A stretch of 64,000 nt of DNA from Gavia stellata (taxonomy: Eukaryota > Chordata > Aves > Gaviiformes > Gaviidae), in the NCBI RefSeq assembly GCF_030936135.1, contig NW_026777121.1, positions 372,001 through 436,000 on the forward strand. The letters run 5' to 3'. Position numbers and translations under genes: made by a program. This document shows, in pieces, positions 33,010 through 47,096 of the stretch (positions are counted from its first letter, which is position 1; every line of letters begins with the position of its first letter). The notes beneath the pieces are model-generated. The model saw only the letters and a program-made list of their open reading frames with translations. It was not told the origin of the DNA and did not search any database.

Positions 33010-33530
33010 CTCTGACAGACTGCTCCAGCAGTCTTGGTTATGGTATACGTGGATCTGGTAGTAAAAGAGTTCCGGGAACTCATCCACATAAGACTGCCCT
33101 TTTGAGAATCCTGATGAATATGTATGATTTGTTTCTGTATATGAACTGAGGTGTTTTGCTAACCCGTTGGAGCACTCATGGTGGACAAATCCCCAGTGCT
33201 GCCCAGCGCTGTATTAAAGAATGCCTGCTTAATAACAAACTAGTTGTTATTAGGTTATTAATCTCGGAAAACCGTCCTGATCGCAGGCTCGGTACCGACT
33301 TTGTTGTTTCAGTTTTAGATGGGACAATCTCTGTCTGGCTGCAGGAACCTCTGAATCGGCGACTCTCTAGGCCGGCCCCGGAGATTTCTCTGGAGGGACT
33401 CACCGATTCAGCGGATCCTCGCGGGGACAGACAAGGACCTCTGGTAAGAATAAGGCATTCATTTTTGTTAGGGACCGGTTATTTGAAGCTGCTCATAACT
33501 TGTGGTTTGTGAGAACCCCGCCTGGTGACA
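33010..33530 (+). mobile_element. Class I-like LTR end and leader inside the class II provirus
   Basis: 33120-33240 shares with the LTR at 46176-47096 the order GATGAATATGTAT, ATCCCCNGTGC, CCAGCGCTGNANTAAAGAA and TGCCTGCT. It is followed by leader-like sequence with a GGTAAGAATAAG donor-like site at 33443. It lies between pol and the env tail, replacing most of env. The left edge is uncertain. Confidence 0.6.
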
Positions 33531-33618
33531 TACAATTGCATGTATGATTTGTATTAATCACTTGGTTACTACGTTGCATGATTTGTATTGATCATTTGGT
33601 TAGTATGGTCATTTGGTT

Positions 33619-33771
33619 GTGCATGAATGGGAACAAACTAAATCAAAGTGTGCTGATTTGTTTAAATATAATCTCTTAATTATAATAGTTATAATTACTG
33701 TTTTAGTATGCTTAAGCTGTGCTACATCTTGTATAAAAAGGTTAATTTTGCAGCTCGCTCACCAAGCCTGA
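33619..33771 (+). pseudogene. env transmembrane tail
   Basis: The frame reads HEWEQTKSKCADLFKYN, a hydrophobic stretch of about 20 residues (LLIIIVIITVLVCLSCA), a basic SCIKRL and a stop at 33769-33771. This is the membrane anchor and short cytoplasmic tail of an Env. The surface subunit and ectodomain are absent. Confidence 0.7.
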
Positions 33772-33782
33772 ATTGCTCAAAA

Positions 33783-33797
33783 ACAAGAAGGGGGAAT
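33783..33797 (+). promoter_or_regulatory. Polypurine tract
   Basis: ACAAGAAGGGGGAAT directly before the 3' LTR, the usual site of plus-strand priming. Confidence 0.85.
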
Positions 33798-34177
33798 TGT
33801 GGAGGAATGGCTTAGTAACAAGGGACACGATCTGGTTCCCATGAGCAACTCAGTCTCTGATGAGAGGAAAGGCTCAGAGGGAACCGCTAACTGTCCTTGA
33901 AAGCCTGATGTGATAAGAGACAGTGGAATGGTAAACAAGAAGAAGGAGCTACATCCACGAAGAGGAGAAGTGCTCCTGTGCGTGCACAAGAGCACTGTAC
34001 CAATCACACTCGCCACCCTGGCGCGTGAACAGAGGCTGTAAGCCAATTATACAACTGTTGCGGACGCGTGTTCTTGGCATCTGTCTATATATACTCTGTA
34101 AACTTGAATAAAGGGGAGAACGACTATACTCATATTGAGATTTCATCGTTACTCCGGGTGGTTCTCCCTCTCCAACA
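33798..34177 (+). repeat. 3' LTR of the ERVK-like provirus
   Basis: 380 bp, identical as read to 28877-29256, and followed by the target duplication gcaacc. Confidence 0.95.
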
Positions 34178-34183
34178 GCAACC

Positions 34184-34840
34184 TAATACGTACATACCTC
34201 AAATACACACTTTTAATTTAAACATCTTTGCTCAGAATATAATGCCAGAAGAATACAGTACACACTTAAGTTACAAAACAACAGCTATCCCACATTGTGC
34301 TGTGGGCTATTTTTTTTATATGCATACACTTATATTGTACACGCAGCCAAACACCAAGTTCCCTACATTCACATACACACCTCTCCAACAGAAAAAAATA
34401 AACCTTAGTAACAGAGATCACCCCATTGTAGCCATCAACAGTTCCACTCTCAATGTCTCACATTAAATTCTCCTAGATTTACATGTTTGTTTCATGCTCA
34501 TTTCGAGCTATGCCTTAGATTCAGCTTGCCAAGGCAGGACCTATCAGTCTGTATCTTGCATGCCAGTAGCTACATTAACCTATGAATTCATGTCAGAGCT
34601 TGCTGCATTATACCTATCTCTTGCTAAAAAGCCCTACCAATGAAGAGAAGGACACAGGCTTTGGAAGAAATATTACAGAGAAGCTTTCTAAGAAACAGTT
34701 AACTTGTTAAGTCAAACCAAGGCCAGATAGCTCCTACAGACACATTATCAACCAGTTACACCAAAACCCCCTCAAAAATCCTCTATTAACACTCGCCCAT
34801 TCTTGCTGGGAGCTCTGCTTTGGTCCTGAGAACCCTCCTC
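34184..34840. other. No gene recognised
   Basis: AT-rich intron-like sequence between the provirus and the 3' flank of acrosin copy P4. Before the insertion it was continuous with the sequence left of 28871. Confidence 0.5.
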
Positions 34841-35000
34841 TCTGACCAGGCACGGTTTCAGCCCTTTTGAGTGGCTCTTTCCCTTTGTGCCCTACTTGAC
34901 TGCCTGCAGCCTCGTTTTGCAGGCGCCGGGCGTGGAAGTCCTTGCCTTGCCCGGGAGACTGAATCGGACTGAAGCATGGTTAGCTGTGAAAATTGGCAAG

Positions 35001-37002
<2,002 letters not shown>

Positions 37003-37119
37003 CTGGAAGGCAGAGGGAGAGAGGGGTGAGAGGGAGCGGAGCCATGTGCTGCAGCAGCCCTGCAGTTGCCTGTCTTCTGCTTCATAATGGAAAGGGGAAA
37101 GCAGCGCTACGGAGGGCGT

Positions 37120-38100
37120 GACTGCCATAAAGGGCTCCTATAAAAAAAATGGTGAACCACTGCAAACAAGCCCAAGGGTGAAGCGCTCCGAAAGCCCCCC
37201 AGCGTGGAGCGCTCCCAAAATAATACCAAACACTGCAGGCATCCCACACACACAAAAAAAAGAATGGTACAGGATTCCCCCAAAAAGGTAATGGTGACAA
37301 GCTCCCAAAAGCCACAATGGTGAGGCACTCCTGCGGGGCTGCACTCCAGAAATCCTAGGTATTGTAATGTTCCAAAAAACAGCAAAACCATAAAGAGCTC
37401 CCAAAAAGCAAGATCGTGAAGCCCTCCAGCAAGCCCCAGGGTGCTAAGTTCCAAAAAAGTACCAGGCTGCAGAGCTCCAAACAAGGCCCAGGATGCCCGA
37501 CTCCCGAAAATACCAAACGCACACTGCAGAATCTCCCCCCAGAAAAACCCCAAATGGTGCAGGGACGCCTTCCAAAACACCACCAAACGGTGCAGGACTC
37601 CCCCCAAAAAACACCCAACAGTGAAGGACTCCCGCAAAAAAACACCCAAAGGTGCAGGACTCCCCCCCAAAAATTAACGGTGAACGGCTCCCAAAAATCC
37701 AAATGGTGCTGCACTCCCCCGGAGCAGTGACATGAAGGCCTCAAAAAATCCCGCGTTTTGTAATATTCCAAAACATAGCAAAACCATGAAGGCCTCCAAA
37801 ACACACAATGGTGAAGCCCTCCAAACAAGCCCCAGGGTGCAGAGCTCAAAAAAAGTGCCGGGTTGGAGACTCCCAAACACCCCAAATGATGCAGGACTCC
37901 CCAGAAAAACATGCAAATGGTGCAGGAGTCCCCCCCCAAAAAAACCCTAAATGGTGCAAGACTTACCAGGAAAACAAAAAAGAAACGGTTTGCCCTCCTC
38001 TGGGGTGGAACAGTGAAGCACTCCAAGAATTCCCCGTTTTGTAATATTCCCCAAAATAGCAAAGCCATAAAGGGCTCCAAAAAACAAAATGGTGAACCAC
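37120..38100. repeat. Degenerate A/C-rich satellite, block 1 (Y right)
   Basis: Counterpart of 15535-16515 with a handful of substitutions and single-base indels in homopolymers. The long minus-strand frame 37355-38080 is a translated repeat; in the left copy the same frame is broken, as expected for non-coding DNA. Confidence 0.9.
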
Positions 38101-39340
38101 TGAAAACATGCCTGTCACGTTACAAGGACTGAGCAATTTGGCAGAAAATAAACCCCCGTGCGTTCCAGCTTGTCCTCAGATATCAGAGGGGCTGGGGGCG
38201 GCTAGGCTTAGATTCTGGGTGGTGCCCATTTCCTGTATTACAAGTCCGATCGTGTTCTATATAAACATATACACACACACACAGAGTCATGTATAGATAG
38301 ATAGATATAATCTTAACGATTACGGATGCACTTGTAACTCCATACACTTTCAGTCTAGCCACGTTGCATGAACTAGCACGGCCACCCTTAAGGAATTTAA
38401 CTGCGTTCAATGAGAACTCTTACTGCCCACAAAGGTGGTACAGATAGTTTGAATATGAGTAATACAGCCTGGCTACAAGCGCGCTAGATCACAAAACACG
38501 TGGTATAGCCAAGTGTTAGTATGCGAAAGATAGCCACCTACAAGCGCATTAAATCACAAAACAACTCTACAGAGGTTGCCAAATCTCCCGGGGGGGGACA
38601 CACTTGGTATAGCCAAGTGTCCAAATCTTACTCAGAGGCATCCCTCTGGGGGGGAAGAGAGGTTCAGCCCGTCGACTGATCCCAGATGTCAGAGCAGGTC
38701 TGCGATGGTATCTTCCCTAACATCCCTCCTCTCTTAAGCTTTTATACTATTCTTACTTTACAGGTGGAGCTTGAGTGACTCTAGTCATATTTGTCTTTGT
38801 TGTAATTGGTGTAAAAGTTTCTCGCTTTGCTTTTAAAGGTAGAGACCAAGAAAAATTCAGAGCGCAGGCTCAGTGAGGGGTGGTCGCACCTTGGAGGTGG
38901 GTAGCTTTGGGATGGAGGTGCGTTTTTTAGTATTATAATGAGATTATAATGAGTATTTTGTCAAAAGGTGAGAGACTGTCGGCCCATTCCCAGGCACTCC
39001 GCTACACACCATTACACACACTAAATAGGTTATTGTATCTTTGTACAATAGCATTGTCTTTGACCAGGTACCTATCCTAGTTATCAGGGTGAGTCTCCAT
39101 CGCATTGTTCCATAGCACCTTCCAGTTCCTGTCTTATCACAGAGCCTGGCCGCGGTGTCTCTACTCTGCTCCACCCTCTGTACAGTTTCTCTTAGAGTCA
39201 GCACACCAAGCTCCCCTGGCATTGCCAACACCTAAGGTTGCCTAGGGAACTTCTGCGGGATGGAACTCTTGCATGACCACCCCGAAAGTTTCTTCAGTGC
39301 TGTACCTTTCCTAAAAATGCAAATATACATTTAATTTCCA
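38101..39340. repeat. Composite segment within the satellite (Y right)
   Basis: Counterpart of 16516-17754, including the inverted copy of the X segment and a CA/TA microsatellite near 38270. Confidence 0.6.
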
Positions 39341-41266
39341 AGTCACCTCCAGCAATAATTCCACAATGCCCAAGGGTGAAGAGCTCCGAAAACCCACCAG
39401 GGTGGAGTGCTCCTAAAACAATACCAAACACTGCAGGAGTCCCACCAAAAAAAAGATGCAGGAATCCCCCAAAAAGGTAACGGTGACCAGCTCCCCAAAC
39501 CCAAAATGGTGAGGCACTCCTGCGGGGCAGCAGGCTGAGGCACTCCAGAAACCCCGGCTTTTGTAATGTTCCAAAAACCAGCAAAGCCCTAAAGGGCTCC
39601 AGAAAACAAAACAGTGAACCCTTCAAACAAGCCCCATGGTGCAGAGTCCCGAAAAAGTACCGGGTTGGAGAGCTTCAAAACAGACCCAGGGTGCAGGACT
39701 CCACAAAATACACCAAACAGTTCAGAAACTGCCCCCAAAGGGTGCAGGAGTCCCCCAGAAAAACACCAAACGGTGCAGGACTCCCCCAGAAAGATAAGTG
39801 AATGATTCCCAAAAAACAAATCGTCAGGCACTCCTGCCGGGTGGCGCGGTGAGGCACTCCAAACATCCCGGGTTTTGTAATATTCCAAAACATAGCAAAA
39901 CCATAGAAGGCTCCAAAACCCAAAATGGTAAAGTCCTCCAAACAAGCCTCAGGGGGCAGAGCTCCAAAAAGGACCGGCTTGGAGAGCTCCAAAAAAGCCC
40001 CAGGCTGCAGGACTCCCAAAAAACCCACCAAACTGTGCAGAATTTCCCCCAAAATAACCTTAAAATGGTACACTACTCCCTCCAAAAAAACACCAAACGC
40101 TGCAAGACTCCTCCAGAAAATACTAACTGGGAATGGCTCTGAAAAACCAAATGGCGAGGCACTCCTCCAGGGCGGCGTTGTGAAGGCCTTCAGAAATCTT
40201 GGGTCCTGCAATATTCCAAAAAATACCAAAACCGCAAAAGGCCGCCGAAAAACAAAACTGTGAAGCACTCCAAACAAGCCCCAGGGTGCAGAGCCCCCAG
40301 ACACACAGAGGGTGCAGGACTCCCCAAAAGAATACCAAATGGTGAACAGCTCCCAAAACACCAAATGCGGATGCACTCCTCCGGGGCAGCGCAGGGAGGT
40401 GAAGCACTCCAAAAAATCCCGGGTTTGGTAAAATTTCAAAAAATAGCAAAACTGTGAAGGGCTCCCTCCCAAAACAAATAAAATGGTGAAGCCCTTGAAA
40501 AAAGCCCCAGTGTGCAGGGCTCCCCCCTAAAAAAAACCCAAATTGTGAAGGACTCCCAAAAGCCCCAAACTGTGAAGGACGCCCAAAAAAACAAATGGTG
40601 ATGCAGTCCTCCAGGACGGCGCGGTGAAGCACTCCAAAAAATGCCAGGTCTCCTACTATTCCACAGAATAGCAAAACTGTAAAGGGTTCCCAAAATACAA
40701 AATGGTGAAGCCCTCCAAACAAGCCACAGGGTGCAGAGCTCCAAAAAACCACCGGGTTGGACTGCTCCCAAAAAGCCCCAGGGTGGAGAGCTCCAAACAC
40801 CACTACGAGGGAGGACTCTGAAAAAGCCCAGGATGGAGCACTCTTAAAAAGCACCGGGGTTAAGCGCTCCAAAATATCCAACTGGTGAAGCAAACCAAAA
40901 AAGCCCCGCAAAGAGGGCTCCCAAAAAGCCAAACAGTGACAGACTCCCAGAAAAACCAAATGGTGAAGCACTCCTCTGGGGTGGCGCAGTGATGCACTCC
41001 AGAAATGCCGGGTCCTGTAGCATTCCAGAAAATAGTGAAACCATGAAGGGCTTCCAAAAAAACGAAATGGTGAAGCATTCCAAAAAAGCCCCGGGGTGCA
41101 GAGCTCCAAAACACCCAAGTGATGGAGCGCTCCCAAAAAGCCCCATGGTGAAGCGCTCCCAAAAAGCCCCCGACAGAAAGCTCCAAAAGCGCCACACAGT
41201 GCAGGACTGCGAGAAAAGCCCCACGGTGCAGTAAAGCACTCCTCCAGAGCCATATGGTGATGTGCT
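39341..41266. repeat. Degenerate A/C-rich satellite, block 2 (Y right)
   Basis: Counterpart of 17755-19680. Confidence 0.9.
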
Positions 41267-42041
41267 CCTCACATGCTTCAAAACTAGCGTGGGCAATCCT
41301 AGATTGGGGGCAATCCTAGAAAACAGCAGTGGAATAGGTATTTTTATTCCCTTTCGGAAATTCCCAGCCAACAACTCTACAATGCTCCTGCCAATCTCCT
41401 AAAGACAGTCATTCCTAGCAAGTCCTGTCAAAGTCCTTGAATGCATCCCAATTCTTCATCTCCTAGGGGTTCCTGGGAAATTCCTCATTTCTCCCTCGTT
41501 TTGCTGTGCCAGAGAGCCACACTACACATTTCCACAACGGAAAGGCTGCCTGCGCAAAGCCAGACTGCACCTGAGGGGGACACAAATGCCACACCTCTTC
41601 CCAGACCCCTGCTATTTACTGCACAGGGATTAGTCCATTCTGTGGCCAACTGCTCTTCATGCTTCCTAGAGAGCTTTCACCCTTCACAGGTGGCACCTCC
41701 ACAGGGGCACAACCCACTTCTCTGCCTTTGAGGAAACCCGCAACCCACAGGCGGCCCTTTCTCGCTGAGATACAAGGTGGCCCCCAAAACATTCCCCTCA
41801 GCCCCTTCAAATGACCACCTGCAGAGCTCCCAGTTCACCTGGGAGCCACCTCTCTGCTCCTCTGGTCACTCTCACCTCGCCCTCGCTGTTCACCTGCTAC
41901 CCAAGCAGCACAAAGTCCACGTCCGTGGCAATGCAGAAGGCTCAGCCGAGCTCCCCAGGCTGAAGCTAGAAGACATTCAGACAGCAGAGCCTCGGCGGAT
42001 GGACAAAAGGGTTGGGACTATGTCCCTGCTTGCCATCTATA

Positions 42042-43530
42042 GCTTGACTAGAACTTGACAGTATGTTACCTGCCTACACTCAGAAGAGTCTGGCTGAGGG
42101 GTTTGCACCTGTGAACGGGGCATAAACAAGACAGTATGTATTTTACACGGAAACAAAAGAGCCTCACCTTGCTTAGCTGAAGCTTGCTTCATTTCCTTTA
42201 CATTGTCTGTACATTGCATATATTCTACATAGGGAACAAGTCCTGCATTGCCCAAGCGAGGCAACTTCTGCCTGCATGTAAAATACACACAGCTAGGACA
42301 CCATCTAGGTACCTTCATACGCATAGAATATACACAGAAAACATGCAGCAAGTATAAACAGAATATAGACGGAGAAACACAGAGAGATGCATCCAAATAC
42401 ATGTCTTTCGTCAACATAGAGAAACACCCCCACCCCCCCCGCACGGTCTATACAGAACATCCACAGACATGATACACTATCTGCAGGAGGAGAAGCCTCA
42501 GCTGACCTCATCTCACTGAGGCTTTTTTCCTCTCTCTATTCAGAAGACAGAGTATCTACACATAAAAATAGTATACAGACACAGGAAGCACAACCATGTA
42601 GATGCACTCTCTGCACAGAACACACACATAGAACGTGCAGAATAGACGTACAGTGTGTCAGCTGCATACGGACTGCACAAAGCAGACAGACAGGTGAGGG
42701 GAAGTTACGCTTTATGTCCAGCATGAATGTTGATGTCTTTATGTGGAGTCAATACTGTCTCTACATGGAACGCAGCCATTTTCAAGGCCAACGGAGGAAG
42801 GGCATTTCTCTCTGTGTGTGGAGCGTATGCTGTCCTGACTTGGAACACATGCACATGGATACACATACTTTACGCATACACGGAATATACGCACACAAGG
42901 TGATGAGAGGCTTTTCTGTCTGCACAGAGACTATATGGGCTAAATGTAATACACGTACATAGAAAAGCAGTGCCTCGCCTACCTCGACATCGAATACCAA
43001 CCATCTGCGTACACGCAACATACCTGCAACAAGGGGAAGCTTTTCTGTTGCTATACAGACTACATACTGTCTTCCTCACCACTGCGCATGGACAGGCAAA
43101 GCCAGGCTTGCTTGCTCAGCATGTATCAGGCTATACTCTGCCTATCAGAAAAGAGACAGGGAGGCTTTTCTCTCCAGATACAGACTGTATTTTGTCTGTA
43201 GATAGACTGTATGCAGGCAAAGCATGTCTAGTCATAGACTAGATACTGCCAAGGCAGGGCTTTTTGGTCTGCTTATACAGTGTACGCCGGCCGTATAGAG
43301 GACAGAAACCAACAGAAGGGTGAGGTGGGGCGATAGCTTTCTCTCACCGTACAGACTGTAAAAATGGCTGTACGGAGAATACACATGGAGAGCACCGCAC
43401 TCCACTGCCCTGTCAGGACACAGACCGTATCAGGCACACTCTGCCTACAGAAGCACACAAACAGGGGAGGTGAGGCTTTTCTCTTTGCAGAGCAAACACT
43501 CGGTGCACACCGGTAGTAAGTACGGGTGCT
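42042..43530. repeat. Degenerate minisatellite (Y right)
   Basis: Counterpart of 20456-22070, with about 109 bp missing at 43431 and about 292 bp missing at its right end (43527). Confidence 0.8.
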
Positions 43531-43727
43531 CAGGGCCATGCTGCTCCAGGGAGGCTGATGAAGCTCATCAGGCCCTCATCCCCACAACATCCAGGGGGAA
43601 GAGCCCCTCACCCTGGCAGGGCTGTCCTCAGGAAGGCTCAAGTAGGAGCAAACACATCCTGCTGCTTAGCACCATCGGGCTGGTGGCACAGTCAGGACTT
43701 CGGCTCCTATGACCACAGGACCCTTCT

Positions 43728-46175
43728 TTGAGGAGCACAAGGAATAAGGACTGCTGGCCCAGGGACAGGGCTTCCTTGACTGAGCAGGCAAGAGAGTCTC
43801 TGCTAGCATATGCTTTGCCCAGCAATACCTCAGCGCAAAAGGCAGAGCTGACAGCCTTGACGAAGGCGTTAGAACTGAGCGAAGGAAAGAGAGTAAACAT
43901 TTGGACTGACTCAAAGGATGCTTTTGGTGTAGTACGTGTCCATGGGATATTATGGAAAGAAAGAGGACTATTATCCTCTCAAAGGGGCAAACATCAAATA
44001 CAAAGAGGAAATACTGGAATTGTTCCAAGCAGTCCAGAGACCGATCAAAGCGGCAATCGTGCGCTGTAAAGCACATCAATCAGGAAACAGGAAAGAAGCT
44101 ATAGGGAACAATTAGCTGATAGAACAGCTAAAGGAATAGCACAAAGGAATGCCTTACAAATGGCATTAATTCCTACAAAGAACATTACATTACCAAAAGA
44201 GAAACCTCAATATTCGGAGGAAGATGAGAAACTAGGGAAGTTATTAGACGCAAAAAGGAATTTAGCAGGATGGTGGGTCACAGTTCAGGGACAGGTAGTA
44301 ATTCCCCCACTTCCGATGAGAGAAATATTACAAACAAAACATAAAGAGTGCCATTGGGGTCCAGAAGCATTAGTCACCTTTTTAAAGAGATATGTGGTGT
44401 CTCTAAGAATGTTAGAAGTGGCTCAAATGATTTCTGCCAAGTGTGAGATTTGTTTGCGAAACAATCCGGTGGTAAAGAGAAGACTTCCAATGGGAACCTT
44501 GAAATCGGGAGTACAACCTGGAGATTATTGGCAACTTGATTTTTCAAAATTACCCAGACAAAAAGGGTATCGATACATTCTGGTGGGGGTTGATACTTTT
44601 ACAGAATGGCCTCAAGCTTTTCCTTGTCAGACCAATCAAGCAAAGAAAATCATTAAATGGTTGTTACAAAAAATAATTCCAAGATTTGGAGCACCTATTG
44701 GAATATCTTCTGATAGAGGCCCACATTTTGTTGCAGATGTAGTACAAAATCTTAGCAAAGTTCTGGGAATTACCTGAAATTTACGTACCCCCTGGAGGCC
44801 TCAATCGAGTGGAAAAGCAGAAAGAATGAATCAGACATTAAAAAGGCAAATTAGCAAAATACATCGGGAGACAAATTGGCTACTACAACTAGTGAACTGG
44901 CTAAATTGCAACAGCCTTTGCAATCTTCCCTATTGGCTTTAGAAACTAATCAGTGGCTGTTGTCAAACATAGTACCAAAATGGGAAAAGGTGAATGGAGA
45001 CGACCAGGAAATGATTGTAGATGGACTCGGTGTGGTCCAAGATAACCTATCTTTGGCTCCCAGTTGTATCCAGGCTCAACTGTGGGCGCAATCAGTAGCT
45101 GCTTCAATCATAAGAGAGGGTGAAGAAGGCACTCTCCCCACCAAGATTCGAAAAATAATCTGCGAGAGTGCCACTAATTTAGAGAAAAAACTCCAGTCCT
45201 GGTGGAATTTGGTAAACTTTACCTACGATCCCGTCACAAGTACAGCCACAACTTTTGTATGAACTATACACAATGCTTCAATATATTCGACTTACCCTGT
45301 TATTGCATTAGGATTGAATCACAATGGAACCATACTCTATCCATTTGAGCACAGAATATGAGCCCAAAAAGTGGGACAGAAATGACAAACTCTAGATTTT
45401 GAACAACAAGGGTTGTTGTACGAGAACAACAAGGCTTCATCTGTGAAGGTAATGCAATCACAGGTCGGGATATCTGTTTAGATACTGAACAAAATGTTTG
45501 CCATTTTGAGACTCGCCCTGACGAAAACCCTGAAACACTGCTTATATACATATATTGGTAAGGGCTGTGTATGTTTGAGAACAGCTTGTGATTTTATATC
45601 CGTAGATGATGTAGTTATAGATACTAGGAATCACTCAGATTTTTGCGTTTGTAATTTCACTGAAATCATGGGACGTGATTTTTTTTTCTTATTTGACTCC
45701 AGTCACACCTCACCAGCTCTTGCAATCTAATTATACATCAATTCAGGAACTGTTGCCTACACCCATTGGATTGAATCTCACTTTAGTGAAACAATTGCTA
45801 CAACACCAGGATTTAATCAAAATTTTGAAAAAGGTCAAGGAAAATGGACAAAGAACTTTAATAACTCTTCATCACAATGTAGAAGAAATACACCGTGTTT
45901 TAGGGAGGGTGGAAAAGGATGCGGAACATAAATGGCGGGACACTCTTTTCGGGTGGTCACCTACTGCTACAGGCATCCTAAATAAGTTATGCCACCCTAT
46001 CGTTGTTCTCCTGATATTGATTTTTAATCAGTCTGGTTTTATCAAGAATATATTATAAACTGGAGGATGATGAATCGATTAACTCGTTTGGCATCTATAC
46101 TTGATGCACATAATCTACTTAACTGATTAAAATCAAACTACTGAAATCATTTTCAAAACTTTCAAAGGGGGGAAT
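43728..46175 (+). mobile_element. Gamma-like ERV internal region, broken (Y right)
   Basis: Same RNase H and integrase pieces as the left copy, including the TGA inside integrase (44775-44777), so that break predates the duplication. Env-like sequence begins at 44876 and is cut by several stops, but unlike the left copy it runs on (45675-46058): ELLPTPIGLNLTLVKQLLQ through HKWRDTLFGWSPTATG and LCHPIVVLLILI, a transmembrane-subunit end with a damaged anchor. A polypurine tract (CAAAGGGGGGAAT) precedes the LTR. Confidence 0.85.
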
Positions 46176-47096
46176 TGTTGTAAATACTCTGATTTTTCTA
46201 AAATAATCACAATATGATCATATAGAAAGGTTAAATTTGATTAATAAATAAAATAATAAAATACAAATGCGTAAGTTAGGATTCTTAAGTTAGAAACAAT
46301 AACCATAGGAACCTCACCAGGGAGTCGCTCTTCTGTACTAAGGAACCAACAGTGACGAGATGGAACGATGAAGAATCAAATAGAAAAGTCTTGTTTGAGT
46401 CCTGTGACAATGTGACCTGATACGCACCAGTGATGTGGCTTGGAAAATTCCTTACCTTTCCCATCTTGATTCGAATATCAAGAATGCCAATCAATAAATA
46501 TTAATAGAAATAACCACTGATTAATTTAAGTATGGATATTGAGAGAATAGTATAATCCAGAGAGCGATTAATAAAAATTAAATTATATATATTCTGTATG
46601 AAGGTAACCAGGTATGATTTATCTGTGATTCAATCATAAACTAACTGTTGAACAATGTAGCATTGTGAATAGGTAGAATTTGCCTGTCAAGAGAACGATA
46701 AGTTACAGGCCTGGCCCCTAAACCGAGGAAAACTTAAGAAGATTCCAAGAATGGGATTTAGCATGCGCAAAGATGGGGTTCAACTAGAGGACACCATGAG
46801 GAAGACTATGGACGACCACCAGAGGACCTTAGACGACCACCTGCGTACCTGAAGGCGCATGCGTCACGAGCATTTACATAGACTAACGAGTTCTCGGAAA
46901 CTCTATGAATATGTTAACTGTTTCTTGGAAATATGATGAATATGTATCCTTTGATTGTACACAACTTCTGTAGCAGAGAAACTAAACACGCACACTAGGT
47001 GGTGCGATCCCCTGTGCGTCCAGCGCTGCACTAAAGAAGTGCCTGCTCACCTACATACACTGTGTAGATGAGTTTTTATATTACAGATTTGTAACA
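46176..47096 (+). mobile_element. 3' LTR of the gamma-like ERV, full length (921 bp)
   Basis: Starts TGTTGTAAATACTCTGA after the polypurine tract and ends CAGATTTGTAACA. It carries the R-like GTCCAGCGCTGCACTAAAGA. No 5' LTR exists in the window, so no target duplication can be checked. Confidence 0.9.

Larger units (their letters stand above)
28877..34177 (+). mobile_element. Recent mosaic class II (ERVK-like) provirus
   Basis: Bounded by identical 380-bp LTRs and by the 6-bp direct repeat gcaacc (28871-28876 and 34178-34183), the size typical of betaretrovirus-like integration. The order inside is PBS, gag remnant, CpG-rich foreign block, RT piece, ERVL-LTR piece, RT end/RNase H, integrase, small Cys-rich ORF, class I LTR/leader piece, env tail and polypurine tract. 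Capsid, nucleocapsid, protease, most of RT and most of env are missing, so any mobilisation needed proteins in trans. Identical LTRs as read imply a recent insertion. Confidence 0.9.

Noticed and set aside
37355..38080. 241-codon minus-strand frame
   Set aside because: Same satellite; the equivalent frame in the left copy is interrupted by single-base differences, as expected for non-coding repeat.
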